The position numbers and the translations under genes were made by a program. Below, piece by piece: positions 1 to 9,342 of a stretch of 58,567 bases of DNA (within the stretch, counting starts at the first letter, position 1; every line of letters begins with the position of its first letter). Where the stretch lies: assembly GCA_031264295.1 (NCBI GenBank), contig JAISED010000046.1, positions 1 to 58,567 on the forward strand. The letters are read 5' to 3'. Under the pieces are notes generated by a model. That model saw only the letters and a program-made list of their open reading frames with translations. It searched no databases and was not told the DNA's origin. Origin of the DNA: Eubacteriales Family XIII. Incertae Sedis bacterium. GTDB lineage: Bacteria > Bacillota > Clostridia > Peptostreptococcales > Anaerovoracaceae.

Positions 1-2571
1 GGCGATAACGGATACATCAGAAACGGAGCGGCCTTAGTCAAATCGTTAGAGATATACGTAGCGAAGGGAACTGACTGGAGCACAATAACAGCGCCGGATC
101 TTGCGTTTGACAGCGACTATGAGTTCGAAGCATGGACGCCGAGCTTCCCACTCTCGGGATACGTATCCTACGACATAGAGTTTGAAGCGAGCTTTAAGCT
201 TATAGCCGGAGCGGGATACAGCGTAACATACGAAGCGGGCGAAGGAAGCGGAACAGTACCTGTAGACGCGAGGCTCTACAGAGCGGGCGAACAGGCGAAG
301 GTACTTGGAGGCAGCAGCCTTACAGGACCTACGGGCAAAGATTTCGCAGGCTGGAAGATAAACGGAGCAGGCAGCGTCTACACGGAAGGCAGCTACGTAA
401 CAGTAAACAAGGATCTGGTACTGGAGGCGTACTACATAGACAGAAGCGCAGCGGATACAGCGAAGATAACGCTGATAGAGAACTTTGAAGGCAGCATAAA
501 GACAGCGGATGAGCCGATATACGCGAAGATAGGAGACAGGATAGTACTTCCGGGCGAGGTAGAAGGCTTTGCGCATAACGGCTATAGAATAATAGGCTGG
601 GGAACAGAGCCAACTACAACAATAGGCGATATAGGCTACTATTCACTGAGCGATGCCTACATAGTAGAGGGCGATGCGAGTCTGTACGCGATATGGAGAG
701 CGTGGAGTGAAAACGAGATAAGGATCAGCTTTAGAGCAAGCGATAACGGACGCATAAGAAGCGGTTCAGACTCAGTCAAGTTTATAGAGATATATGTAGA
801 GAAGGGAACCGACTGGAGTACAATAACAGCGCCGACGCCCGTAGCTGACAGCGACTACGAGTTCGAAAAGTGGACGCCGAACTTCCCGCTCACAGGATAC
901 GTATCCTACGACATAGAGTTCACAGCGAGCTTCGTGGTAAATGCTGCAGGCTTTATGATAAAGTTTGAGACGGACAGCAACGGAACCTTGACGGGAGACA
1001 CAGAGTTCTATGTTCCTCCGGGCGAGCGCTTGGGCGATCGCGTAACTCCTCCGACTGTTACACCTATAGTGTCGCAATCATTTAGAGGATGGGATCCGGC
1101 GTTTGACGCAGACGCTATAGTCAGCGGTTCAATGGTGTTCACTGCGGTATACGAAACTAGGACGATATATGAAGTACCTGATAATATGGTGAGCGCATAC
1201 ACAGGCGTGTACGACGGACAGGCGCACGCAGTGGCAATAAACGAAGCCGTACTTCTGGTGACGCCGTTTGTTATAGAGTATTCATTGACGAATTTGGATA
1301 CGGAAGCGGCAGGATGGAGCGCTGCGCCGATAACACGTGTGGAGCCGGGCAGAACCGATGTATTTGTGAAGGTTTCTCATCCGGATTATAACACAAAGAA
1401 GTTCGAGTCCTACATTGAAATAAGCAGGAGTCCGAACATGATACTGACTGTGGCGTCGATCAGCGTCGCATATGATGGTCAGCCCCATATGATTTCTGCA
1501 GCCCAGGTGAATGTGAGCGGCGCGGCGATAAGCTATACGCTAAACAACTTAACATACCAGGGAACTTTGCCTCCGGGCGTGACAGCAAGAGGAAGATATA
1601 CAATAGATGTGGAAGCGACTCATGATTACTACGAGACTGCCAGAGCTACTGTTACTGTGGATATCACAGGCGGCGGCAGTGGTGGATATAACGGCGGCGG
1701 AATGACTCCAACACCGATAGAGGATTTGAATCCAGACGATCTGACTCAGATCGACGATGAAGATGTAGCACTGGCCGCCTTCATTACTACGCATATTAAA
1801 TACCTGAACGGTTATCCCGACGGTACGATAAAACCGGATACGGCGATCACACGGGCGGAGGCTGCGACTATATTGTTCAGACTGCTTGCTGATCCCGCGA
1901 AAGAGGTTCCAACCGCATCTGCCTTTGGTGATGTGTCAGACAGCAGTTGGTATGCGCAGAGTGTGTCGTACATGGCGAGCAGACAGTTCGTCACAGGATA
2001 TGAAGACTCAACGTTCAGACCGGACGCGCGGATTACCAGAGCAGAATTCATTACCATATTGACGAGACTTGACAATACGCCGGTGTCTGTAGGCGCAATC
2101 GCGCTTAGCGATATTGCCGGGCACTGGGCGGAGAATAGTATAAGGATCGCTGCTGCCAAGGGCTGGATTCATGGCTATGAGGATGGAACTTTCAAGCCAC
2201 AGAATGAAATTACAAGAGCAGAGGTTGTAACCATAATAAATAATATGCTGAATCGCGGCATAGACTTGGAGGATATACCCGCTGACGCGCCGAGCTTTAC
2301 AGATTTGACAACAAGTCACTGGGCATATACAGATATAATAGAAGCTACAGCTCCGGATCACGGGTATATACGCAAGGAGAACGGGCAGGAGATCTGGCAG
2401 CCGCTCATTGTGGAGGCGCCGATAGCAGCGCCTCCGGCGGCGACAGATGCGGCAATAACGACAGACGCAGCAGTAACAACAGGCGTGCTGTCAACAGGGA
2501 CGGACACAACAGGAGTTGCAACATTAGCATTAGTGGCACAGAAAGCGGAAGCAGTTAAAGAGAACCTCTAA
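1..2571 (+). CDS. SLH-domain surface protein, 5' end missing
   Basis: The reading frame is open from the first base, so the gene begins before the window; 856 residues are visible. The first 380 or so residues are modules of the InlB-B/Listeria-Bacteroides repeat type (patterns such as FAGWKINGAG and Y-x-AIW), usual in adhesin-like surface proteins. A Gly-rich linker (about residues 557-570) leads to three SLH domains (about 590-630, 641-690, 700-750), each with the G-Y-x-DGT-x-P and ITRAE signatures. SLH domains bind secondary cell-wall polysaccharide, so the protein should sit on the cell wall. A Thr/Ala-rich tail of about 50 residues follows. It probably shares a transcript with the next gene. 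Identity as an SLH surface protein is firm; the ligand is unknown. Confidence 0.9.
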   Translation, partial: GDNGYIRNGAALVKSLEIYVAKGTDWSTITAPDLAFDSDYEFEAWTPSFPLSGYVSYDIEFEASFKLIAGAGYSVTYEAGEGSGTVPVDARLYRAGEQAKVLGGSSLTGPTGKDFAGWKINGAGSVYTEGSYVTVNKDLVLEAYYIDRSAADTAKITLIENFEGSIKTADEPIYAKIGDRIVLPGEVEGFAHNGYRIIGWGTEPTTTIGDIGYYSLSDAYIVEGDASLYAIWRAWSENEIRISFRASDNGRIRSGSDSVKFIEIYVEKGTDWSTITAPTPVADSDYEFEKWTPNFPLTGYVSYDIEFTASFVVNAAGFMIKFETDSNGTLTGDTEFYVPPGERLGDRVTPPTVTPIVSQSFRGWDPAFDADAIVSGSMVFTAVYETRTIYEVPDNMVSAYTGVYDGQAHAVAINEAVLLVTPFVIEYSLTNLDTEAAGWSAAPITRVEPGRTDVFVKVSHPDYNTKKFESYIEISRSPNMILTVASISVAYDGQPHMISAAQVNVSGAAISYTLNNLTYQGTLPPGVTARGRYTIDVEATHDYYETARATVTVDITGGGSGGYNGGGMTPTPIEDLNPDDLTQIDDEDVALAAFITTHIKYLNGYPDGTIKPDTAITRAEAATILFRLLADPAKEVPTASAFGDVSDSSWYAQSVSYMASRQFVTGYEDSTFRPDARITRAEFITILTRLDNTPVSVGAIALSDIAGHWAENSIRIAAAKGWIHGYEDGTFKPQNEITRAEVVTIINNMLNRGIDLEDIPADAPSFTDLTTSHWAYTDIIEATAPDHGYIRKENGQEIWQPLIVEAPIAAPPAATDAAITTDAAVTTGVLSTGTDTTGVATLALVAQKAEAVKENL
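4..933 (+). repeat. Two long diverged copies of a surface-protein module
   Basis: About 192 bp at 4-195 is repeated at 742-933, 738 bp (246 codons) apart, in frame. Both encode a module with GTDWSTITAP and GYVSYDIEF. The first copy starts at the window edge, so more copies may lie upstream. Confidence 0.85.
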
Positions 2572-2605
2572 AGAGTTATAGCCTGGTTAATTGTGTGGTG
2601 TTGAA

Positions 2606-5227
2606 ATGAAAAAGTACAGTACTTCAAGAAAAAGCAGACTTGTAGTCGCGCGAAGAAAGAGGATGGTGGCCAAGAAGAGAAAGGCGGAAGCCGAACTCCG
2701 GCTACAAATTCTGGAAAGAGCAGAGCGTGCTCGCAGAAACGGGAGGGACATGCCATCTGCGGTGTCACTGTCGATTGCCCTGGCGTTCGTACTTGTTCCG
2801 ACGTCCGCCTATGCTGCTGAAGCGGGAGATTACGTGAAAGCGGCCGACGTCTTACCGGCAATCGCCGCACAGACGCCAACTTACCAGCCCGACGCTACTG
2901 TAAGTGATTACTACGATTTGCTTCTAAGTGAAGGGGTGAATTTCGTTGGGTATGAACCTCCAACTGGATCCGGCGCTCAAGTAAATGATTACTATGATGC
3001 GCTTCTCAGCGAGGGGAATAGTCTCGCCGGTATTAGCTACGAACCGGTAAAAACGCCGGACGCCTTGGTAAGCGAAGTGTCGTCGGCGATAAAACCCGCG
3101 CAAGCGTTGGAGGAATTCTTGAGCACTTCATCTTCGGCAAGGTCGATAGCGGAAAGCCATAACAAAACATCAGCGAAAACGCGAACCGAAGTGGCTCAGA
3201 AGAGTGTTGAGCGATCCTCGTCGGTCGGTAGCATGATTGCTTTAGAGAAGCCGTCTGCGCCCGCACTTGACATGGCAGATCCTGTTGAAGGGAATATCAT
3301 ATCGATCGTATCACTTGATTTAGCAGGTGATGAAGATGTGAACGGCCATGTTGCGAAGGCCGGTGACAAGCTTAAAGAGACAGCCGCAATTCAACTTTCT
3401 GCTGAATTGGCGAACTCCATTGATGAGGCGCCTGCGGATAAGATTGAGAAAGCGGACAAGGTTGAGAAAGCGGATAAGATTGCGAAAGCGGACAAGGTAG
3501 GAATTGAGACAGCCATTGCCGAACTTGCTTCAGCTGTTGCCGCTGCTAAGGGCGAGGATGCTGTGGCGGCGAGTTCGGTTGAGAAGGATAATGCTTTAAT
3601 TGCCGCTATCGCAAAAATAGAAAATAATGTATCGCCTGCCGATTCGGATAGTGCTGAAGTCGCCGCCGGTGATGATATCATCGTCGGCAGTTCTGATAGT
3701 GCCGCTGATGAGAACGGCGGCAAGGGCATCATCGGTGGTAATGGAACTGTCGACGGTATTGACGTTGACACGACAGCGGGTGCTGCCGGAATCATAGACT
3801 CTGATATCACTGCAGCTTCCATCGCGGTTGACAATGAAGCGGGCAACGCCGATGCTAGTGTGGGCGCTGACATCATCGCCGGCTCTGTCACCATTGGCGG
3901 CGAAACAGTCGGTTCTGACGCGGCCGCAACAACAACCGGCACGATTGGTTCTGACGCAGCTGTTGGCGACGCGGCCGTTGGCTCTGATGCAGCCGATGCA
4001 GCCGATGCAGCCGTTGGTGACAACGATGCGGCTGCCGGTTCTGACGCGGCTGTTGGCGACGCGACCGCCGGCTCTGATGCAGCCGTTGGTGACAACGATG
4101 CAACCACCGGTTCTGACACAGCCGTTGGCAACGGCGGCGCAGCAGGCGCTGCCACGGATCTTGCCATTGACAACACTGTCGCAGCAGGCGCTGCCACGGA
4201 TCTTGCCATTGACAACACTGCCGCAGTTCCCGGCGAAACCGTAGATGTTGACGGAATAATCGGCGATGAGGAAAATGATGGCTCTGTAGATGCTCTTTGG
4301 GAAGAGGGCGTCATAATCGGCGGAGACGACGATGAGCAGATCGGAAAAGGAAGATTAGAATATACAATAGCGTTTTCAGGCGAGAGCACAACGGAAATCG
4401 TGCAAGGCGAAAAGGGAGATGGCAATGAATTTGAGCTGCGCCTCACCGGAGAAGACGGTCAATCATATTCGTTTATGATTTATAGTGGAGCTAGGATCGA
4501 TTTCACGGAATTGCCCGACGGCTATTATAAAGCTTCGACGGGATATGTACCAAGGGGTTACGTCATTGACTCATTTGCCCTTGGCGGGGTCAGAACAGGA
4601 GAAACCGCGGATTTCATAGTTATAGATGGGAAAGCGGAATCAAGTTTGGATGTAAAGTTAAAACCTAGCAGCACAAGGATCTTCGCGATGGAATTCGGCG
4701 CTGAATTCAGTATGGATATAGGATTGATTTTCGGAATCGAAGAAGTTTTGACTACTGAAGGCGCAATAGAGATTACAGATGCTGCGATCGATATTACGGA
4801 TGGCGCAATAGACATTACGGATGGAGCAATAGATATTACGGATGGAGCTATAGATATATCGGATGGTGAGGATGGGCTTTTGCCTGGTGAATCTGATGAT
4901 CCGGAGGATGGACTTCCCTCTGACACGCCCGGAAAGCTAGAAGATGAGGAAACGGGAGATGAGGAAGGAACGGATGGAGAAGATGCGCTTCCGTCCGGCG
5001 CGCCCGGTAAGCTGGAGGATGAGGATGAAGCGGACGGCGAGGATGAACTTCCCACTAACGCGCCCGGCAAGCTTGAGGACGACGAAGATTCGGATGACGA
5101 AGGGCTTACGCAAGGTGATCCGAATGGCAACAGTATTCCGCAAAACGGAACCGAAGAGCAGGAGGACGACGGGCTTTTGCCCGGCGAACAGGGCGACGGC
5201 GGTGAAGCCAATGACGAAGAATTATGA
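2606..5227 (+). CDS. Secreted, highly acidic repeat protein
   Basis: 873 residues from ATG 2606; an in-frame TTG at 2591 is possible but neither start has a strong ribosome site. A very basic stretch of about 49 residues precedes a hydrophobic segment ending in SAYA, a signal peptide with an unusually long n-region. The mature protein is low in complexity: two DYYD-LLSEG motifs, a run of KADK units, a long Ala/Asp/Gly/Val region, four ITDGAID units, and three LP-x3-PGKLED units near the acidic C-terminus. A more normal region at about residues 580-710 (GRLEYTIAFSG to LIFGIEE) resembles a Cna-B/SpaA-like beta domain. No LPXTG or SLH anchor is visible. It follows the SLH gene by 34 bp and is followed by a terminator. 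Function unknown; likely a cell-surface or matrix protein. Confidence 0.8.
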   Translation: MKKYSTSRKSRLVVARRKRMVAKKRKAEAELRLQILERAERARRNGRDMPSAVSLSIALAFVLVPTSAYAAEAGDYVKAADVLPAIAAQTPTYQPDATVSDYYDLLLSEGVNFVGYEPPTGSGAQVNDYYDALLSEGNSLAGISYEPVKTPDALVSEVSSAIKPAQALEEFLSTSSSARSIAESHNKTSAKTRTEVAQKSVERSSSVGSMIALEKPSAPALDMADPVEGNIISIVSLDLAGDEDVNGHVAKAGDKLKETAAIQLSAELANSIDEAPADKIEKADKVEKADKIAKADKVGIETAIAELASAVAAAKGEDAVAASSVEKDNALIAAIAKIENNVSPADSDSAEVAAGDDIIVGSSDSAADENGGKGIIGGNGTVDGIDVDTTAGAAGIIDSDITAASIAVDNEAGNADASVGADIIAGSVTIGGETVGSDAAATTTGTIGSDAAVGDAAVGSDAADAADAAVGDNDAAAGSDAAVGDATAGSDAAVGDNDATTGSDTAVGNGGAAGAATDLAIDNTVAAGAATDLAIDNTAAVPGETVDVDGIIGDEENDGSVDALWEEGVIIGGDDDEQIGKGRLEYTIAFSGESTTEIVQGEKGDGNEFELRLTGEDGQSYSFMIYSGARIDFTELPDGYYKASTGYVPRGYVIDSFALGGVRTGETADFIVIDGKAESSLDVKLKPSSTRIFAMEFGAEFSMDIGLIFGIEEVLTTEGAIEITDAAIDITDGAIDITDGAIDITDGAIDISDGEDGLLPGESDDPEDGLPSDTPGKLEDEETGDEEGTDGEDALPSGAPGKLEDEDEADGEDELPTNAPGKLEDDEDSDDEGLTQGDPNGNSIPQNGTEEQEDDGLLPGEQGDGGEANDEEL
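3437..4865 (+). repeat. In-frame short tandem repeats inside the acidic protein gene
   Basis: Several in-frame repeat tracts are visible: 18-bp units at about 3437-3500 (KADKxE/A type), degenerate Ser-Asp-Ala-Ala-Val-Gly units at about 3940-4140, a 48-bp duplication starting at 4138 and 4186, and 24-bp units at about 4770-4865 (ITDGAID). All keep frame. Confidence 0.8.
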
Positions 5228-5276
5228 TTGAACGTCTAAAAATCCTCACCGGATGGTGAACTGGTGCAACCGCTTG

Positions 5277-5323
5277 TGAGCTGGGAGCATCGCGTCAAAG
5301 CGGATGCCTCAGCTCATTTGTTT
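5277..5323 (+). terminator. Rho-independent terminator after the surface-protein genes
   Basis: TGAGCTG at 5277-5283 pairs with CAGCTCA at 5310-5316, with an inner GCATC/GATGC stem, followed by a T-rich TTTGTTT at 5317-5323. Confidence 0.7.
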
Positions 5324-5375
5324 ATGCAAAATTCAGTTTGGCGCCTATTTAATATTGAGCTTTACCTTACAAAGG

Positions 5376-5405
5376 TATACAAAATAAAAAACAATATGTT
5401 ATAAT
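5376..5405 (+). promoter_or_regulatory. Possible sigma-A promoter for ilvN
   Basis: TATAAT at 5400-5405 with a weak -35 TATACA at 5376-5381, spacing 18. The expected start would leave a 5' leader of only about 12 nt before the AGGAGG ribosome site. Confidence 0.4.
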
Positions 5406-5423
5406 TAGTGGCAGGAGGATGCG

Positions 5424-5918
5424 ATGAAGCACACAATTTCAGTAGTAATGGAAAATAAGCCCGGTGTTCTTTCACGAATTTCCGTGTTGCTTGCCCGTAA
5501 AGGATTCAATATTGACAGCATAACGGCGGGACCCACCAGCAACCATGATATCACACGTATGACGGTGGTCGTGGAAGGGGACGATTATGTTGCGGATCAG
5601 GCGGCGAAGCAGCTGGAAAAACTTATGGATGTGGTAACTGTGCAGCGTTTGGATGATCAGAATTCAACGCGGCGTGAATTGATTTTAATTAAAATCAAAT
5701 TGGCAAAGGATCAGAGAAGTGAGATCATCGATCTTGCAAAGATCATGGACTGTGAGATTGTGGACATTTCACACACCACATTGATGCTTGAGCACAGTGA
5801 TAGACCCGAGAAGATCGATCTTCTTGTTGATCTGCTTTCGGGCTATGAGATTCTTGAGATGGCCAGAGGCGGAGCTATTGCCTTGCAGAAAGGGGAAGAA
5901 GCCGTTTCGGGAGCATAG
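5424..5918 (+). CDS. ilvN: Acetolactate synthase small (regulatory) subunit
   Basis: 164 residues, the normal length for the short IlvN/IlvH form. It regulates acetohydroxyacid synthase, the first common enzyme of valine, leucine and isoleucine synthesis, through valine binding at an N-terminal ACT domain. The sequence begins with the typical ISVVMENKPGVLSRISVLLARKG-type ACT segment (KPGVLSRI about residues 12-19), followed by RGFNIDSI-like and C-terminal DLLVDLL segments. AGGAGG lies 6 nt before ATG. The catalytic subunit gene ilvB is not next to it, which is unusual; pfp follows after 69 bp. Family assignment is secure. Confidence 0.95.
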   Translation: MKHTISVVMENKPGVLSRISVLLARKGFNIDSITAGPTSNHDITRMTVVVEGDDYVADQAAKQLEKLMDVVTVQRLDDQNSTRRELILIKIKLAKDQRSEIIDLAKIMDCEIVDISHTTLMLEHSDRPEKIDLLVDLLSGYEILEMARGGAIALQKGEEAVSGA

Positions 5919-5987
5919 CGGCCGGAAATTTTCCGCCGCAGAGACCAGCCGACAAAATATACTCAACAAAAGAAAAGGAATTGCAGA

Positions 5988-7238
5988 ATGAAAAAATTTA
6001 AAGGCGCGTGCGTTATCGGTCAATCCGGAGGACCGACGTCAGTTATCAACGCGAGTGCGCAGGGCTGCATAGAAGCAGCGCTAAAATCTGACGCAGTAAC
6101 AAAAGTCTACGGAGCAGCTTACGGCATTACAGGCGTGTTGGACGACAGGCTGTACGACATGACAATGGAGGATCCGCTTCAGATCTCCAGAATGAAACAT
6201 ACGCCCTCGGCAATCTTCGGATCGTGCAGGTATAAGCTTGCGGATCCGCTCACCAATGCGATAGATTACCAGAGGATATTGGATGTTTTCAAAAAGTATG
6301 ACGTAAGATATTTCTTCTATAACGGCGGCAACGATTCGATGGACACCTGCAGCAAGATAAGCGCGTTCTTGGCGCAGAATAGTTACGACTGCAGGGTTAT
6401 CGGTATTCCGAAGACTATTGATAATGATCTCGCATGTACGGATCACTGCCCCGGTTATGGCAGCGCCGCTAAATATGTGGCTTTCACCTGCATGGAGGTT
6501 GGGCTTGACGCTAAGGTGTACGGTAATGGTTCTGTCACTGTTCTTGAGATTATGGGGAGAAATGCGGGCTGGCTGACAGCTGCATCCGCCCTGGCCAAGT
6601 CAATGGGATCGGGTCCGGATCTCATCTATCTGCCGGAAGTTCCATTTGATCTTGCCGATTTCATTTCCGACGTCAGTCGCATACATGACAAACAGCGTGA
6701 TGTGATGGTTGCGGTCTCTGAGGGCATAAAGGACAAGAACGGCACATATATTTCATCGTATTTTTCCGATACTTCAAAGGACAGAGACGCCTTTGGCCAC
6801 GCGAGAATGGGCGGATTGGCGGGAAGCTTGGCGAATTTCGCCAATGCGAAGATAAAGGCCAAGGTTCGGGGAATCGAACTGTCGCTGCTGCAGCGCTGCG
6901 CCGCGCACATCGCGTCAAAGACGGATATTGACGAGGCCTATCTCGCAGGCAAGACTGCATTCGAGACAGCTGAATCGGGCATCAGCGACAAGATGGTGGC
7001 CTTCAAGAGGGAAGAGGGCGCAGAGTATAAGTGCGTTCCGGTTCTCGTGGATTTGGTCGATGTCGCCAACCAGGAGAAGAAGGTGCCGCGCGAATGGATA
7101 AACGTCTCCGGCAACGGCTTGCTCGAACCATTCTTGGATTATGTGAGGCCGCTGATCCAAGGCGAAAGCGAATTGGAAATCGTAAACGGGGTTCCGCAAT
7201 TCGCGCAGCTCAAGAAGATAATGACGCGCGAGATCTAG
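5988..7238 (+). CDS. pfp: PPi-dependent 6-phosphofructokinase
   Basis: 416 residues. It phosphorylates fructose 6-phosphate, and the active-site residues point to pyrophosphate rather than ATP as donor: in GGNDS (113-117) an Asp stands where ATP enzymes have Gly (E. coli Gly104), and in PKTIDND (141-147) a Lys replaces Gly124. These two changes are the known markers of PPi-PFKs, which run reversibly in glycolysis. The residue before the marker Asp is Asn rather than the usual Asp. GQSGGPTSVIN (11-21) forms the N-terminal phosphate site. AAAGGAA lies upstream of ATG. The 3' end is duplicated downstream, overlapping the end of convergent trpA. Confidence 0.92.
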   Translation: MKKFKGACVIGQSGGPTSVINASAQGCIEAALKSDAVTKVYGAAYGITGVLDDRLYDMTMEDPLQISRMKHTPSAIFGSCRYKLADPLTNAIDYQRILDVFKKYDVRYFFYNGGNDSMDTCSKISAFLAQNSYDCRVIGIPKTIDNDLACTDHCPGYGSAAKYVAFTCMEVGLDAKVYGNGSVTVLEIMGRNAGWLTAASALAKSMGSGPDLIYLPEVPFDLADFISDVSRIHDKQRDVMVAVSEGIKDKNGTYISSYFSDTSKDRDAFGHARMGGLAGSLANFANAKIKAKVRGIELSLLQRCAAHIASKTDIDEAYLAGKTAFETAESGISDKMVAFKREEGAEYKCVPVLVDLVDVANQEKKVPREWINVSGNGLLEPFLDYVRPLIQGESELEIVNGVPQFAQLKKIMTREI

Positions 7239-7316
7239 TTGACGGTTGATGCGCGTGAACCACTTGAAGCGTGAGGCCTAGTTGCCGCGCAAGAACTACT
7301 TGACGCGCGAGATCTA
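7223..7316 (+). repeat. 79-bp-spaced duplication of the pfp 3' end reaching trpA
   Basis: GACGCGCGAGATCTA at 7223-7237 (last codons of pfp) recurs at 7302-7316, where it contains the trpA stop codon on the other strand. The spacer between holds further degenerate GCGCG/CTTGA copies. No clear terminator separates the convergent genes. Confidence 0.75.
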
Positions 7317-8090
7317 ATGACTGACGGCGTCCTTCATTGATTTAACGTATGCATATAAGGCGTCGGCGGCGTTTTCACCGTGTTCGGCGATTATATTGAC
7401 GATGGCGCTGCCGACTATTACGCCGTCGGCGTGACGCGATAGGCCGGTGGCCTGTGACGGACTATGAACACCGAATCCGACTGCTATCGGCGTGTCGCTG
7501 TACTTTCGGATTTCACCTATAATTTCAGAGATATCGGTGTTGATATCTGTTCTTACGCCTGTAACGCCCATGGATGAAACGAGATAGATGAATCCTTGGG
7601 CGTTTTTTGCGACCTTTTCAATCCGCGAGGATGATGTGGGCGCAATGAGGGTGATCAGGTCGACGCCGTGTTTCGTCGTAAACCCTGACAATTCCCCTTG
7701 TTCCTCGAAGGGCAGATCGGGAAGGATAATCCCACTGACGCCGCAGTCGGCGCACTTTGTGAAAAAATTATCATAGCCGTAATTGAAAACAGGATTTATG
7801 TATGTCATGAAGAGCAGGGGCGCTTTTAAGACGCCTTTCAGAGATTCTGCGATCTCAAAGGCGCTCTCAAGTCCGGCGCCGGAAGCGAAGGCGCGTAAAT
7901 TCGCCTTTTGAATGGTTTCGCCCTCTGCGATCGGATCCGAGAACGGGATGCCCAGCTCGATGATGTCCGCGCCGGCCTCCGCTATTTTAAGTATGTATTC
8001 GCGCGTCTTTATGGGGGACGGGTCGCCTGCCATCAGGTAGGCGATGAACGCCTTATTTCCGTTTTCAAAAACCTCACTTATTCTACTCAT
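7314..8090 (-). CDS. trpA: Tryptophan synthase alpha chain
   Basis: 258 residues, TIM-barrel subunit that splits indole-3-glycerol phosphate to indole and glyceraldehyde 3-phosphate and passes indole to TrpB. The catalytic segment [13 protein letters not shown] (45-57) contains Glu45 (E. coli Glu49); the second acid, E. coli Asp60, is Glu56 here, a conservative change. FGVHSP and [11 protein letters not shown] mark the phosphate-binding C-terminal half. It is the last gene of the trp operon and overlaps trpB by 8 bp. Its stop codon lies within a duplicated copy of the convergent pfp gene's end. Confidence 0.95.
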   Translation of the reverse strand: MSRISEVFENGNKAFIAYLMAGDPSPIKTREYILKIAEAGADIIELGIPFSDPIAEGETIQKANLRAFASGAGLESAFEIAESLKGVLKAPLLFMTYINPVFNYGYDNFFTKCADCGVSGIILPDLPFEEQGELSGFTTKHGVDLITLIAPTSSSRIEKVAKNAQGFIYLVSSMGVTGVRTDINTDISEIIGEIRKYSDTPIAVGFGVHSPSQATGLSRHADGVIVGSAIVNIIAEHGENAADALYAYVKSMKDAVSH

Positions 8091-9282
8091 TGATATTCTC
8101 CCCTCTGTATCTTGCTATGGCCGCTACATCCTTGTCGCCGCGTCCCGAAAGGCATATGATTATGCTGCTTTTCTTGTCCATCGCGCCCGCCGACTTCATC
8201 GCCCAGGCGACGGCGTGAGCGGATTCTATGGCGGGGATGATGCCCTCCGTTTTTGAAAGGTAGTAAAATGCTTCGACCGCTTCATCATCGGTAATGCTGA
8301 CGTATTCCGCGCGGCCGCTGGCGTGCAGCTCGGCGTGTTCGGGTCCTATGCCGGGGTAGTCGAGGCCTGCGGAGATGGAGTAGACGGGTGAAATCTGTCC
8401 GTTTTCGTCTTGGCAGAAGTATGATTTCATGCCGTGCAGTATGCCTATGCGCCCCTTGGCAATTGTAGCGGCGTGCCGTTCGGTGTCGATGCCTTCGCCT
8501 GCGGCCTCGCAGCCGATGAGACGAACATCAGGTTCGCAGATGAAATGGCGGAAAGCGCCGATGGCGTTTGAACCGCCGCCCACACAGGCGACGACAGCCG
8601 CAGGGAGCTGTGATTCCTTTTCCAGTATCTGCGCCTTGGCCTCACGGCTTATTACACTTTGGAAATCCCTCACGATGGTGGGGAAGGGGTGGGGACCCAT
8701 CACGGAACCGAGGACATAGTGCGTATCGTCAACGCGTCTAGTCCATTCCCGCATCGTTTCATTCACCGCGTCTTTCAGCGTCATTGTTCCGGAGACTACT
8801 TCGCGGACTTGGGCGCCGAGCATTTGCATACGGTAAACGTTGAGCGCCTGGCGTTCTGTATCTTCCTTGCCCATGAACACCTCGCACTCCATGCCGAGAA
8901 GCGCCGCCGCGGTCGCAGCCGCCACGCCGTGCTGCCCTGCGCCGGTCTCAGCTATGATGCGGGTTTTACCCATATTTTTAGCGAGCAGAGCCTGACCGAG
9001 TACGTTGTTTATCTTGTGCGAGCCTGTATGGTTCAGATCCTCGCGCTTCAGATAAATCTTGGCGCCGCCGATATCTTTGGTCATATTCTCCGCGTAATAT
9101 AAGAGCGACGGTCTGCCGGCGTATTCACGCAGGAGATAGTCCAGCTCTTCATTGAATTGGCGCTCATGCTTATAATGTATGTATGCCTTTTCTAGTTCGT
9201 CAATCGCTTGCATGAGAGTTTCGGGGACGTATTGCCCGCCGAATTCCCCGAAACGTCCGGGTTTGTTCTTGCTTGTGCCCAT
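8083..9282 (-). CDS. trpB: Tryptophan synthase beta chain
   Basis: 399 residues, standard length for TrpB1. PLP-dependent condensation of indole with serine. The PLP lysine is Lys90 in HTGSHKINN; the GGGSNAIG phosphate-binding loop and the AETGAGQHG motif are intact. The start ATG is preceded by a GGGAGC site. It overlaps trpA by 8 bp, and the gap to trpF upstream is 60 bp. Secure identification. Confidence 0.97.
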   Translation of the reverse strand: MGTSKNKPGRFGEFGGQYVPETLMQAIDELEKAYIHYKHERQFNEELDYLLREYAGRPSLLYYAENMTKDIGGAKIYLKREDLNHTGSHKINNVLGQALLAKNMGKTRIIAETGAGQHGVAAATAAALLGMECEVFMGKEDTERQALNVYRMQMLGAQVREVVSGTMTLKDAVNETMREWTRRVDDTHYVLGSVMGPHPFPTIVRDFQSVISREAKAQILEKESQLPAAVVACVGGGSNAIGAFRHFICEPDVRLIGCEAAGEGIDTERHAATIAKGRIGILHGMKSYFCQDENGQISPVYSISAGLDYPGIGPEHAELHASGRAEYVSITDDEAVEAFYYLSKTEGIIPAIESAHAVAWAMKSAGAMDKKSSIIICLSGRGDKDVAAIARYRGENINE

Positions 9283-9342
9283 AATTGCTCCCTCCTGTCA
9301 TATTGTGACACAATTCGCCGCTGTGGTGGGACTTCCGATACC

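Noticed and set aside
3391-4446. 351-codon open frame on the minus strand
   Set aside because: It is antisense to the repeat-rich acidic protein gene, whose biased codons keep the opposite frame open; the product is low-complexity Ser/Ala/Pro and has no ribosome site.
4558-5211. 217-codon Ser/Pro-rich frame on the minus strand
   Set aside because: A shadow of the Asp/Glu/Gly-rich tail of the acidic protein; no start signal or known family.
5263-5273. GGTGCAACCGC resembles a T-box core upstream of ilvN
   Set aside because: Only 36 bp separate it from the preceding gene, leaving no room for stem I, and the nearby hairpin works as the terminator of the upstream operon.
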